Assembly (NCBI RefSeq): GCF_014199215.1
Contig: NZ_JACIJC010000004.1
Span: 310,001 to 374,000 of the forward strand
Origin: Sphingobium boeckii
Lineage (GTDB): Bacteria > Pseudomonadota > Alphaproteobacteria > Sphingomonadales > Sphingomonadaceae
Reading direction: 5' to 3'
Length of the DNA: 64,000 nt
The notes beneath the pieces were generated by a model, which worked only from the letters and a program-made list of their open reading frames with translations, had not been told where the DNA came from and did no database searches. A program made the position numbers and the translations under genes. Positions within the stretch are counted from its first letter, which is position 1, and each line of letters opens with the position of its first letter. Shown here in pieces: positions 1 to 8,657 of the stretch.

Positions 1-1
1 G

Positions 2-664
2 GGCGCGGCGGTCGATCTGCTCATTGCCAATGGCGGCACGGCGATTCTCTCCGAAACGCCCGAAATCTATGGTGCGGAACATCTGCTGACGGCGCGCGCC
101 GCCTCCGCGGATATTGCCGACAAGCTGAATGCGCGCATCCGCTGGTGGGATGGCTATACCGCGCGCAACGGCGGCGAGATGGATAACAATCCCTCCCCCG
201 GCAACAAGAAGGGCGGGCTGACCACGATCCTCGAAAAATCCCTGGGCGCGGTGGCCAAGGCGGGATCGACCGGGCTGATGGACGTGGTTCAATATGCCGA
301 GGAGGTCCGCACCCGCGGCCTCGTTTTCATGGATACGCCCGGCTATGATCCGGTGTCGGCCACAGGCCAGGTGGCGGGCGGCGCGAACGTGATCTGTTTC
401 ACCACCGGGCGCGGCTCCGTCTACGGCTGCAAGCCGACTCCTTCGTTGAAGCTGGCCACGAACAGCCGCATGTATCGCGCGATGCGCGACGACATGGATT
501 TCAACTGCGGCGCGATCATCGACGAGGGCCTTTCGGTGCAGGCGGCCGGGGCGCAGATTTTCGATCTGATCCTGGCCACCGCATCGGGCGCGCCCAGCCG
601 CAGCGAGGCGCATGGTTTCGGCGTGGACGAATTCGTGCCCTGGCAACTTGGCGCGGTGATGTGA
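2..664 (+). CDS. UxaA/GarD-family dehydratase, C-terminal part (5' end outside window)
   Basis: The frame is open from the first bases of the window, so the gene begins upstream; about 220 C-terminal codons are present. The stretch DNNPSPGNKKGG followed by ILEKSLGAVAKAGSTGL is typical of the C-terminal domain of altronate/galactarate dehydratases, which remove water from sugar acids. The later GQVAGGANVICFTTGRGSV segment also fits that domain. The substrate cannot be decided from this half. The quinone oxidoreductase follows 42 bp downstream on the same strand. Confidence 0.85.
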   Translation, partial: GAAVDLLIANGGTAILSETPEIYGAEHLLTARAASADIADKLNARIRWWDGYTARNGGEMDNNPSPGNKKGGLTTILEKSLGAVAKAGSTGLMDVVQYAEEVRTRGLVFMDTPGYDPVSATGQVAGGANVICFTTGRGSVYGCKPTPSLKLATNSRMYRAMRDDMDFNCGAIIDEGLSVQAAGAQIFDLILATASGAPSRSEAHGFGVDEFVPWQLGAVM

Positions 665-706
665 CGCGCCGTTCAGGGCGAATGGCATAGAGGGAGCGAC
701 AGAACG

Positions 707-1681
707 ATGGCACGGGTTGCGTATATCGAGGCTCATGGCGGGCCGGAGGTCATTCAATGGCGCGACGTGGATCTGCCCGCGCCCGGCCCCGGCGAGGTGC
801 GAATCCGCCAGAGCGCCGTCGGCCTGAACTTTCTGGATGTCTATCACCGGCGCGGTATCTATCCGATCGACCTGCCCGGTGGCCTGGGCATGGAATCCGC
901 CGGGACGGTGACCGCGCTGGGCGAAGGCGTGACGGCCCTGTCGGTGGGCGATCGCGTCGCGACCTTCGGCCCGGTGCGCAGTGCTTATGCCGACGAACGC
1001 AATGTGCCCGCCGCCGCGCTGTTCAAACTGCCCGGCGATATTCCCGATGACGTGGCCGCAGCGGCTCTGTTGAAGGGCTGCACGGCGGAATTCCTGATCG
1101 AGCGCTGCACCCGGGTGCAGCCGGGCTGGACCGTGCTGGTCCATGCGGCCGCGGGCGGCGTCGGGCTGATCCTGGTGCAATGGCTGAAGGCGATCGGCGC
1201 GATCGTGATCGGCACGGTAAGCACCGAGGACAAGGCCGCAGCGGCAAAGGCCGCGGGCACGGATCACATCATCTTCTACAAGACCGAGGATATCACGGCC
1301 CGCGTGCGGGACATCACCGGCGGCAAGGGTGTGCCCGTGGTGTTCGACGGGATCGGCATGGCGACGTGGGAGGCCTCACTGGCCGCCACGGCACGGCGCG
1401 GCATGATCGTGAGCTATGGCAATGTCGGCGCGCCGGTGACCGGCGTCGGCCTCAGCACGCTGGCGGCCAAGGGCAGCCTGTTCGTCTCCCGCCCGACACT
1501 ATTCGATTATTATGTCGAAGCCGAGGAGCGCGCCGCGGGCGTGGATCGGCTGTGGTCGATGATCCGATCGGGCCAGGTGACGATCGAGATCGGGCAGCGT
1601 TATGCGCTGGAAGAGGCCGCGCAGGCACATCGCGATCTTGAGGCGGGCCGGACAACGGGATCGACCGTATTGATCCCGTAG
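707..1681 (+). CDS. NADPH:quinone oxidoreductase, zinc-independent MDR family
   Basis: A 324-residue medium-chain dehydrogenase/reductase, the usual length for QOR-type enzymes that reduce quinones with NADPH. The GroES-like half (about 1-120) includes GLNFLDVYHRRGIY and GMESAGTV. The Rossmann half carries AAGGVG at 148-153, the NADPH-binding loop that replaces GXGXXG in this family. No structural-zinc cysteine cluster is seen. GAGGGAG lies upstream of the ATG. It ends 5 bp from the convergent enoyl-CoA hydratase-family gene, with no recognisable terminator between them. The exact substrate is unknown. Confidence 0.9.
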   Translation: MARVAYIEAHGGPEVIQWRDVDLPAPGPGEVRIRQSAVGLNFLDVYHRRGIYPIDLPGGLGMESAGTVTALGEGVTALSVGDRVATFGPVRSAYADERNVPAAALFKLPGDIPDDVAAAALLKGCTAEFLIERCTRVQPGWTVLVHAAAGGVGLILVQWLKAIGAIVIGTVSTEDKAAAAKAAGTDHIIFYKTEDITARVRDITGGKGVPVVFDGIGMATWEASLAATARRGMIVSYGNVGAPVTGVGLSTLAAKGSLFVSRPTLFDYYVEAEERAAGVDRLWSMIRSGQVTIEIGQRYALEEAAQAHRDLEAGRTTGSTVLIP

Positions 1682-1686
1682 GAGCG

Positions 1687-2439
1687 CTAAGGAAACTTCG
1701 GTTTGCGCTTTTCGACAAAGGCGGAGACGCCTTCGCGAAAATCAGGGAGCGTGAAGGCCTCCGCGAACAGGGCGCGAGAGTGCGCGTCCTCATCCATCTG
1801 CCCCTCCAGGATCCGGCGGATCGCCTTTTTGCTTTCGCGCACGCTATGGGCAGACCCATCAGCGATGCTGGCGGCGAGCATATCAGGCTCTTCGGCGATC
1901 ATGTCGATCAGACCGATGCGCAGCGCTTCTTCGGCGTCGATCAACTGGCCGGTGAACAGAATTCTCTTGGCTTGCGCTGGCCCGACGAGATCGACCAGCA
2001 ATTTGGTATCATGCAGCGGGTAGACGATGCCCAGTCTGGCGGGTGTGATGCCGAAGCGCGCGCGCGGCGTGGCGACCCGCAGATCGCAGGCAAGCGCGAG
2101 GCCACAGCCGCCGCCGATGCAATCGCCGTCAATGAACGCGATCACTGGGCGGTCCGCGCGGGTCAGATCATGCTGGGCGCGTTCGATCGCAGCCTGATTG
2201 GCGGCGCGCCATGCCGCATCTTGCGCCTTTTCCAGCATCTCGCCGATATCCGCGCCGGCGCAGAAGAGCCCGGGCGCGGCGGATTGGAGGATGATCACGC
2301 GCACCGCAGCATCGTCCACGGCTTCAGCCAGAAGGGCGGGCAGGCGCTCCCACATCGCTTGGTTAAACGCATTGCGCTTGTCGGGCCGGTCAATCAGCAA
2401 ACGGGCTATAGGGTAGTGCCGATCAAGACTGAGCGTCAC
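1687..2439 (-). CDS. Enoyl-CoA hydratase/isomerase family protein with atypical active site
   Basis: A 250-residue crotonase-fold protein. The CoA/oxyanion segments are clear: AGADIGE at 61-67 and DGDCIGGGCG at 104-113. Classical hydratases have a glutamate in a Q-P-E-I segment and a second about 20 residues later. Here those segments read ITPARLGIVYP and AQAKRILFTG, so both catalytic glutamates appear to be missing. It may be an isomerase, a hydrolase or another crotonase-fold activity. The GTG start overlaps the TGA of the upstream hydrolase gene (GTGA), so the two are translationally coupled. Confidence 0.85.
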   Translation of the reverse strand: MTLSLDRHYPIARLLIDRPDKRNAFNQAMWERLPALLAEAVDDAAVRVIILQSAAPGLFCAGADIGEMLEKAQDAAWRAANQAAIERAQHDLTRADRPVIAFIDGDCIGGGCGLALACDLRVATPRARFGITPARLGIVYPLHDTKLLVDLVGPAQAKRILFTGQLIDAEEALRIGLIDMIAEEPDMLAASIADGSAHSVRESKKAIRRILEGQMDEDAHSRALFAEAFTLPDFREGVSAFVEKRKPKFP

Positions 2440-3428
2440 TGCGCCTGATCCCGCACGAGTTGCCCGCGATTCTCGTCTGCGGCAAGCGTCGGTTTTGCCG
2501 CGTCGGCGGCGACCTTGCGCGTAGTGGGAAGCGGAGATGGCGGCGTCTCAGGTGCCTTTGGCACTTCGGCGAGAGCGGGCGTTTCGGCAACAAGCGGATC
2601 GACCGGCAGCGCCGAGCCATCCTGTGACATCAGGAAACCCTGAAGCAGCGCGAACTTCGTGGGCGGCGGCCCTTCTCCGGCATAATGATTGGTGAAGGCC
2701 CGCGGTGTTCCAGCCCCCCCTTGCCAGCGATAGAAGATGTGCGTGCCGACCAGCGCTGTCTTGGCCAGATTGCCGCTCCAATAGGGCACGACCCAATTGG
2801 TGTGATAATGCGTGGAGAGGCCGACATTGCGCTCGACAAAGCCGGACAGCGCCTGTTCGGCAAAGCGGCGGGCGCGCAGCCACAGCGCGGGCACGGGCGG
2901 CCGCGCAAGCGCGCCATCACAGGTGAAGGTGAATTGGCAGCCGGTCGAACGCTCGGCCCCCTGAAATACGACGCCGCATACCGAATTGGGATAGGATGGA
3001 TGTCGTACCCGGTTCAGCACGACTTGCGCCACGGCGCGCTGTCCGGTCTCGGTTTCGCTCGCCGCCTCGTAATAAATGGCCGCAGTCAGGCAATCGATCG
3101 CGGTGAGGCGGCCGATCGCGGTGGTAGCGGCCAGATCGAATTTGAACGGCTTCGCCGGCGGGTTGGGTCCGGTGACCAATGGGACTGCGGCATTCAGTTC
3201 AACCGCCTTTTCGGGCGCGACCTGCTGGAAGGTGAACGTCTCCGGCCCCGCCTCCAGCGCGATGCGCTTCGCGTCCGTCGGGATCACCAGTTCCACGGGC
3301 AACGTATAGACCGGTGCCGCTGTGGGCGGAATGAAGCCCCACGCCAGCGTGCCCGCGCACAGGATGACGGACAGAAGGATGAGCCAGAAGGACGGATTTC
3401 GCATCCAGAAGGAAGGGGTGTTCGCCAT
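2436..3428 (-). CDS. SleB-type cell wall hydrolase, membrane-anchored
   Basis: Predicted peptidoglycan hydrolase of 330 residues. A transmembrane segment near residues 14-34 (WLILLSVILCAGTLAWGF) is followed by a periplasmic linker. The hydrolase_2/SleB domain lies at roughly 110-225, with IDCLTAAIYYEAASE, GQRAVAQVVLNRV and CQFTFTCDG. The glutamate of YYEA is the expected catalytic residue. The C-terminal 80 residues are Pro/Ala/Thr-rich and probably disordered. I chose the ATG at 3428; a GTG lies immediately before it. It precedes and overlaps the enoyl-CoA hydratase-family gene. Confidence 0.85.
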   Translation of the reverse strand: MANTPSFWMRNPSFWLILLSVILCAGTLAWGFIPPTAAPVYTLPVELVIPTDAKRIALEAGPETFTFQQVAPEKAVELNAAVPLVTGPNPPAKPFKFDLAATTAIGRLTAIDCLTAAIYYEAASETETGQRAVAQVVLNRVRHPSYPNSVCGVVFQGAERSTGCQFTFTCDGALARPPVPALWLRARRFAEQALSGFVERNVGLSTHYHTNWVVPYWSGNLAKTALVGTHIFYRWQGGAGTPRAFTNHYAGEGPPPTKFALLQGFLMSQDGSALPVDPLVAETPALAEVPKAPETPPSPLPTTRKVAADAAKPTLAADENRGQLVRDQAQ

Positions 3429-3614
3429 CACATTCTATCACGTCACGCACGCGGCGCGGCGGCTCTCCCAATTGGTTCTGCGCCTGAAAGCGACAGCGAT
3501 TCGCTTTCATAGCCGCCAAATCGTTAAGCAAGAAGGCGGGGCGATGCCGATGCACCGTCCCACCCCCCGATTTATTTGCTGTCGATCCGCCTTCGATTCA
3601 GCCGATCGCAATGA

Positions 3615-4019
3615 TCAGGCGAAACTGATCACATCATTGCGGCGACGGCGGAGGACCGAACCAATCGCCAGAAAGCCGGTGAACAGCAATGCCCAGGTTC
3701 CGGGTTCCGGTACAGCCGTCAAATTGATGTTGTCGATGTAACCACCCAGTGTGTCGTCAGTGCCGCTGGCGCGGAAGACGATCTTATCGGCTGCCTTGGC
3801 TTCAAAAGGCGCAATCGTTTTGGCGGTCCGATTGGTTGTCGGATCCTGGCCAGGCCGGGGGCCGCCGAAGCTCCCGAGAAAATTCTCGGTTTGCAGGCTG
3901 CCCGCAGCAGGGCCACCCTCAGCCTCAGAAATTTCGAAATCGGATGTAAAGATGATCGCGGCGTGGGCGGTGCTACAAGCGAGCATCGCGGCCATCGCCG
4001 AGGCAATACACTTTTTCAT
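3615..4019 (-). CDS. PEP-CTERM sorting-domain protein
   Basis: A 134-residue secreted protein. MKKCIASAMAAMLACSTAHA is a Sec signal peptide; the body has no recognised fold. The C-terminus has the tripartite exosortase signal: VPEPGTWALL, a hydrophobic stretch (LLFTGFLAIGSVL) and a basic cluster (RRRR). It should be cut and anchored or released by the exosortase V encoded at 24.0-24.9 kb. AAGGGG lies just upstream of the chosen ATG, which starts the signal peptide; an upstream extension is possible but lacks such a site. It sits beyond the end of the Wza-Wzz-kinase operon on the same strand. Confidence 0.85.
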   Translation of the reverse strand: MKKCIASAMAAMLACSTAHAAIIFTSDFEISEAEGGPAAGSLQTENFLGSFGGPRPGQDPTTNRTAKTIAPFEAKAADKIVFRASGTDDTLGGYIDNINLTAVPEPGTWALLFTGFLAIGSVLRRRRNDVISFA

Positions 4020-4225
4020 CCGAAACCCCTTTTCAGCGTTTTGCGACCGCTGAAGGCCAACCCAGTTCGATTTACCTGAAATGGTGCATCGCACAAAAAG
4101 CGTATCGGGTAAACGAATTGTTAGGATTTAATCATGGTTTACAATGTCTAAAACTGGGACGGAGCCATGACAGGGCGATGACACGATAGACCGGAAGCCG
4201 ATTTCAAATTCAGAAACGAAGGGTG

Positions 4226-5053
4226 TCAATCGCCGTAATATTTGTCGTATTTTCCGCCATAGGCATAGCCATATTGATCGCCGAATCCGCCATCGAAGCG
4301 ATTGAGCACGGTGCCGAGGCACGGCGTGGGCGATAGCAGACGCATGGCATCGCGGATCTGTTTCTTGGTGGTCACGCCTTCCTCGAGCACCAGAATATAC
4401 GCATCCAGGCTCTGTGCGATCATCATGGCGTCGTCGTTGGCGAAGACCGGCGGCAGATCGCAAACGGCGATCGAATCATCAGGCAGTGCCCTCATGCCGT
4501 TCATCAGTGTTTGAAACTGTTCACCGGCGAACAATTCGGCAGAATTGACGCCCGATCTGAAGCAGGGAAATACCGCCAGATTGACCTCGCCCATGCGCCG
4601 GCCGAAGCTGCTCAGATCCGCAGTGTCGCCCTGCAAATATTCGGTGAGGCCCACATCGCCTTGCATTCCGAAATTTTCGGCCAGCGATGCGCGACGCAAA
4701 TCCAGATCGAAGAGGAAAACCCGCGTATCCGACAATTGCGACATGGCAGCAGCCATATTCGCCGCCAGAAAAGATTTTCCCGCCGCAGGTGTGGCGGATG
4801 TGATCCCCAGCAGTTTCCAACCTTCGGCACGCATCCGCTTTGTCACCTGCGAGCGCAGCAAGTTAAACGGACGCGACCGGATATCGCGCGAATTGAAACC
4901 GACGATGCTGTTGTTCGCCAGCACATCCGGTTCAATCGCGAATGTCTCCAGCCGATCGATCGCGGGAATGACGACATCGGATGCCGCAGATTTCAATGGA
5001 TCGGAAGGATCAAAGGACACGCTGGCGGTTTCCTGTATCTGCATATGCTTCAT
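4226..5053 (-). CDS. BY-kinase (CpsD/CapB-like tyrosine autokinase) for polysaccharide export
   Basis: Cytoplasmic ATPase of 275 residues that partners Wzz-type membrane proteins. Walker A is SATPAAGKS (about 86-94) and Walker A' is FLFDLDLRR (about 113-121). The last 17 residues hold six tyrosines (DQYGYAYGGKYDKYYGD), the autophosphorylation cluster of BY-kinases. The ATG at 5053 overlaps the Wzz stop as ATGA, which I prefer to the upstream in-frame start at 5101. Having the kinase separate from Wzz resembles sphingan clusters (a C protein plus an E protein) rather than the fused Wzc of enterobacteria. It is the last gene of a four-gene operon. Confidence 0.9.
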   Translation of the reverse strand: MKHMQIQETASVSFDPSDPLKSAASDVVIPAIDRLETFAIEPDVLANNSIVGFNSRDIRSRPFNLLRSQVTKRMRAEGWKLLGITSATPAAGKSFLAANMAAAMSQLSDTRVFLFDLDLRRASLAENFGMQGDVGLTEYLQGDTADLSSFGRRMGEVNLAVFPCFRSGVNSAELFAGEQFQTLMNGMRALPDDSIAVCDLPPVFANDDAMMIAQSLDAYILVLEEGVTTKKQIRDAMRLLSPTPCLGTVLNRFDGGFGDQYGYAYGGKYDKYYGD

Positions 5054-6504
5054 GTGCTGACCGCCGACTTGCGTCCGAAGGGCCAGAGACGGCGATACCA
5101 AGGCGCCCTGTCAGCGACTGCCGGAACAATCGTCGGGATCGCGACGAGCGGAAATGCGCCCACGATCGCCCTGACCGAATCCACGCCGCGAACGGGCTTG
5201 AACAGCAATTCGAGCCCAAGGATCAGCGCCAGACCCAGTCCAAGCCCTGCCGCATAGCCGCCGGCGATCAAAACCGGACGGTTGGGCGAACTGGGCTTAT
5301 CCGGCACCACTGGCGGATCAATCACGGACAGGCGTTCGCCTTTCTGCTCATTCTCCATCTTGGCATTGGCCTGCGCCGCCAGGAGCTTGGCCGAAACACC
5401 CTGATATTGGGCGTTCACCCCCTCGAGCTTCTGCTGAAGCTGCGCCACCTGCTCCATGATGACCGGCGCTCTGGATTGGGCGCCCAGGATCGTGGAGGCC
5501 TGAGCCGCTTCGCGTGCACGCGCCGCTTGAAGCGCCGCGATCTGGGAATTGTTGAATGCGATCTGCGACGCCGTGGAATCGGCAGGCAGATTGCCCACAT
5601 TCCTTTTGCCAAGCTCTTTGGCTTCGGCCAGGCGCTGTTTCGCGACGATCACATCTGGGTGGGTTTCGGAATAGACGGCGCGCGCAGCGGCCAGCGCGGC
5701 TTCGGCCTGCGAAACGGCGGGATCGCGATTGGCGGCGGTGCCCGCCAAAGCCCGCTGTCCGTTAAGCTGTGCATTATCGCGCTGAAGCTGAGCGATCTGC
5801 GCATCGTAGCTGCCGCCGGACATGCCGAGCATTGTCATGCCGGTGCTCGAGAGCGCCGACCCGTTGCGGGCCTTGATGCCCGAGATCTGCATTTCCATCT
5901 GGCTGATCTGCGCCTGAAGGCCGGTTGCCTGGTCGGTCAAAAATTGGACCGTATTTTCCGCCTGCTCCGCATTTTTAGTCGAATCGATTTCAAGAACGCG
6001 TTCCGTCAGTTCCTGCGCCACGGCTTGGGCTTTGACAGGATCGGAATAATCGAATGACATCGAAAATGCGATCGTGGTGGATCGTCCATTATTGCTTTGC
6101 TGGATCTGCGCATCGACCGGCGCAACCATCGCCGCGCTGCGCATCGTCTCGACGATTTCGGAAAGCGGCTTGCTATTCCGTTCGTCGGTGTAAAGCCCGA
6201 AACGCTGAATCATTTCGATCAGATCGGGCCGGCTCAGCACCTGCTGCTGAATCTTCGCTATGCGCTGATCGATAATGTCAGTCGTCTGCGTGTTCGTGTC
6301 GATCGTCAATTGCGGCGATTCAACCAGAAGCACCGCCGACGAACGATAGACCGTCGGCATCAGAAATGCAGCGGCGATACCGCCAAGCATACCGATGATG
6401 GAAGGAATGACCAGAAACCAACGGCGTTGCTTTATGATAGCCGGCAGATGTGCCAGGAAGGAACCACCGCTTTCATCCTCATCCCGATCGATTTCAGCAC
6501 TCAT
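5050..6504 (-). CDS. Wzz/GumC-type chain-length determinant protein
   Basis: Inner-membrane polysaccharide co-polymerase of 484 residues. One transmembrane segment lies near 33-53 (VIPSIIGMLGGIAAAFL). A long Gln/Ala-rich coiled-coil periplasmic region follows (about 150-390), and a second segment lies near 410-432, preceded by the family motif PPVVPDKPSSPNRP. It has no Walker motifs; the kinase is the next gene. Its start overlaps the stop of the beta-barrel gene (ATGA) and its stop overlaps the kinase start (ATGA), so the gene order is translationally coupled. Confidence 0.9.
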   Translation of the reverse strand: MSAEIDRDEDESGGSFLAHLPAIIKQRRWFLVIPSIIGMLGGIAAAFLMPTVYRSSAVLLVESPQLTIDTNTQTTDIIDQRIAKIQQQVLSRPDLIEMIQRFGLYTDERNSKPLSEIVETMRSAAMVAPVDAQIQQSNNGRSTTIAFSMSFDYSDPVKAQAVAQELTERVLEIDSTKNAEQAENTVQFLTDQATGLQAQISQMEMQISGIKARNGSALSSTGMTMLGMSGGSYDAQIAQLQRDNAQLNGQRALAGTAANRDPAVSQAEAALAAARAVYSETHPDVIVAKQRLAEAKELGKRNVGNLPADSTASQIAFNNSQIAALQAARAREAAQASTILGAQSRAPVIMEQVAQLQQKLEGVNAQYQGVSAKLLAAQANAKMENEQKGERLSVIDPPVVPDKPSSPNRPVLIAGGYAAGLGLGLALILGLELLFKPVRGVDSVRAIVGAFPLVAIPTIVPAVADRAPWYRRLWPFGRKSAVST

Positions 6505-7751
6505 CGCCGATCCCCAATCAATAATCTGATTCCCGCGCTGACCTGGAAATTGGCGCGTTGGTTCAGGAGCTTCTCGAAGCTTTCGCTATAGCCACCCGAA
6601 ATAAAGCCGGAGAGGCGCTGATTGATTTTGCGATTGATCGTCACGCTGGTCGAGACAAAATCAACGGATCGCCCGGTCTGCCCCGGCACTGTGGTATCGA
6701 ACAGCGGTTCTGATGCCATGGAATAATTGGCAGAGGCCGAGATATCGCTCTTTTCATCCACGCGGTAGCTATAAGACGCGCCCATCGCGGTTTGCGCGCG
6801 AATGCCGCCGAAGGCGGTTGGCGTTGCCGCTCGTGATCCGGTCAAACACAGATTGGAGCGCTCGCCGGCGCGACACGCACTGAGAGAACCCGCGAGCGTC
6901 GTAGCCGTGATTTTTCTCGTGAGCGTATTGGTGCGCGTGATGGATGTGCCTATGGATCCGGACAAGCTCCAGCGCGCTGCCAATTTCGTGGAGGCCGTCA
7001 GTTGCGGCGAAATGATGATGCCGTCGCCCTGAGAGATGCCGCGGTAGTTACTGCGCGACACGCCGACGCTGGCACCCACCGAAGTCCGGCTGTTCAGCGT
7101 GCGACTGTAAGCCAGCGTCTGTCCGAAAAAATCATAATCGTTCAGAAAATTGGAATTGGACGGATAGCGCGTGAAAGCACCTGAATAATCCAGCGTGAAT
7201 TGATCCAGCGCGCTTGTTCTCAATGCAAATCCGGCGCGGGTCTGAAACGAAGTCTGGCGCTGGCGCAGGCCATTCAGCGTAATGTCTTCCAAAACAGGAG
7301 GCAGAGTGGGATCGATGATCCCGCCGCCGAGCGGATCATTCAATAATTGGTTTGCGTTCGACACGGAGCTTCGAAAACCCGCACCCGCGCTGAAGCTCAG
7401 TTCCGAACTCAATCGCCGATCATAACCAGCGTTGAGCGCGTAATTCTGCGCCGAGGGATAGCGGTTGAAAAACTCTTCGTGCTGGAGGGAGCCTGTCAGG
7501 CGAAACTCTCCGGCTTCGTCCTTCACCGTGACGGTCGGGGACACGGAAACGGTCGCCGATACCGAACTCGTATCGCCGCCATCAAACAGATAGGGATTGG
7601 TGGACGTATTGATCCCAGCGGAGACATCCGCCGAAAAAGTGGTGTCCGCCATCGCCTGACCGGGAACCAACAGATTCCACATAGCAGCCGCGCCCGCCAA
7701 AAGGCATTCGGCGCGTGATCCGCCCACTTTCGTTTTGAGATGTTTTCGCAT
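6501..7751 (-). CDS. Outer-membrane beta-barrel protein of the polysaccharide operon
   Basis: A 416-residue protein with an N-terminal signal (ending near GQAMA) and alternating amphipathic segments rich in Ser, Thr, Asn and aromatic residues, as in a beta-barrel. It lies between the Wza-like and Wzz genes, the position of OM-barrel proteins in exosortase-linked and sphingan loci, where such proteins are thought to form or assist the export pore. The ATG at 7751 shares one base with the upstream stop (TGATG), so I prefer it to the TTG one codon earlier. No enzyme motif is seen. Confidence 0.75.
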   Translation of the reverse strand: MRKHLKTKVGGSRAECLLAGAAAMWNLLVPGQAMADTTFSADVSAGINTSTNPYLFDGGDTSSVSATVSVSPTVTVKDEAGEFRLTGSLQHEEFFNRYPSAQNYALNAGYDRRLSSELSFSAGAGFRSSVSNANQLLNDPLGGGIIDPTLPPVLEDITLNGLRQRQTSFQTRAGFALRTSALDQFTLDYSGAFTRYPSNSNFLNDYDFFGQTLAYSRTLNSRTSVGASVGVSRSNYRGISQGDGIIISPQLTASTKLAARWSLSGSIGTSITRTNTLTRKITATTLAGSLSACRAGERSNLCLTGSRAATPTAFGGIRAQTAMGASYSYRVDEKSDISASANYSMASEPLFDTTVPGQTGRSVDFVSTSVTINRKINQRLSGFISGGYSESFEKLLNQRANFQVSAGIRLLIGDRR

Positions 7752-8368
7752 CAAGGAACGATCACCGTATCGCCGCTTTCAATCTGCGGGATGCCGTTGG
7801 ACGCGAGATCCCGGGCGGAAGCGCCGTTCTTGAAAACGCCCGCCATACGAGCGCGAATGGTGATGAGACCCGTCGGCGTCTTGCGCACGATCGTGACATT
7901 ATCGAGATTGGCGAATTCCGCAGGGCCGCCCGCAAGGCTGAGCGCCTCAAGCAGATTCACATAGCGACCCGGCGTGAATGTTCCAGCCGATCCGACCTTG
8001 CCCACCACCGAAAACTGCAACCCCGAAGGACTGCTGACGGACACCGTCACCTGTGGCACCTGACCGCGATACTGGCTTTCCAGCCCCTTGCTGATCAAGA
8101 CCTCGATCTGCGAAGGAAGCTGACCAACAGCATTGACCTTGCCGACCAGGGGAAATGAGAATGTGCCATCCGGCAAAACCCGGATCTTGCGCTGAAGCCG
8201 CTCTTCACCCCAGACATAGACCTCGATCTCGTCCCCGGCATTCACCGTATAGGGCCGCAAGGGCGTTGCCTGAACAGGCTGGGATTGCGGTGCGGTTGCT
8301 TCCTGAGCAGAAACGGTCAGGGGCGTTCCGAGCGTCATCGCCATCAGCATGAGGCTCGACTTCTTCAT
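7751..8368 (-). CDS. Wza/GumB-like polysaccharide export protein (SLBB)
   Basis: First gene of the leftward export operon. At 206 residues it is a short form with one poly-export domain (YTVNAGDEIEVYVWGEERL, about 40-60) and one SLBB domain (FSVVGKVGSAGTFTPGRY, about 125-145). The signal peptide MKKSSLMLMAMTLGTPLTVSA has no lipobox cysteine. Wza of E. coli has about 379 residues and an extra C-terminal helix that forms the outer-membrane pore; this one lacks it, so the neighbouring barrel may provide the pore. I chose the ATG at 8368 because it opens the signal peptide; the frame stays open to 8506 without a signal. Confidence 0.88.
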   Translation of the reverse strand: MKKSSLMLMAMTLGTPLTVSAQEATAPQSQPVQATPLRPYTVNAGDEIEVYVWGEERLQRKIRVLPDGTFSFPLVGKVNAVGQLPSQIEVLISKGLESQYRGQVPQVTVSVSSPSGLQFSVVGKVGSAGTFTPGRYVNLLEALSLAGGPAEFANLDNVTIVRKTPTGLITIRARMAGVFKNGASARDLASNGIPQIESGDTVIVP

Positions 8369-8657
8369 CGCTTGCAGCGCCAAGTTCAAGTTCCTATACC
8401 CCCACAAAGTGGCTGATCCTATAGCATGGCAGATGCTGCTTACCATCGAAAAGTCGATGGCAGCCCATGCCGAATCCTGTAATTCCAGACACATCCCTGC
8501 TCTCATCGTGCGCCTGAACCATCCACGCTGTTAATATCAAAGTATGAATTTTTTGCCTATTATTTCTGGCTCATATCCCGTTCACCATGCGAATCCGGGC
8601 AGGGCTTATGTTGGATGATTGTTGCGGCGTGCCCGCAGAAGAAGGGCTGAATCGCGC

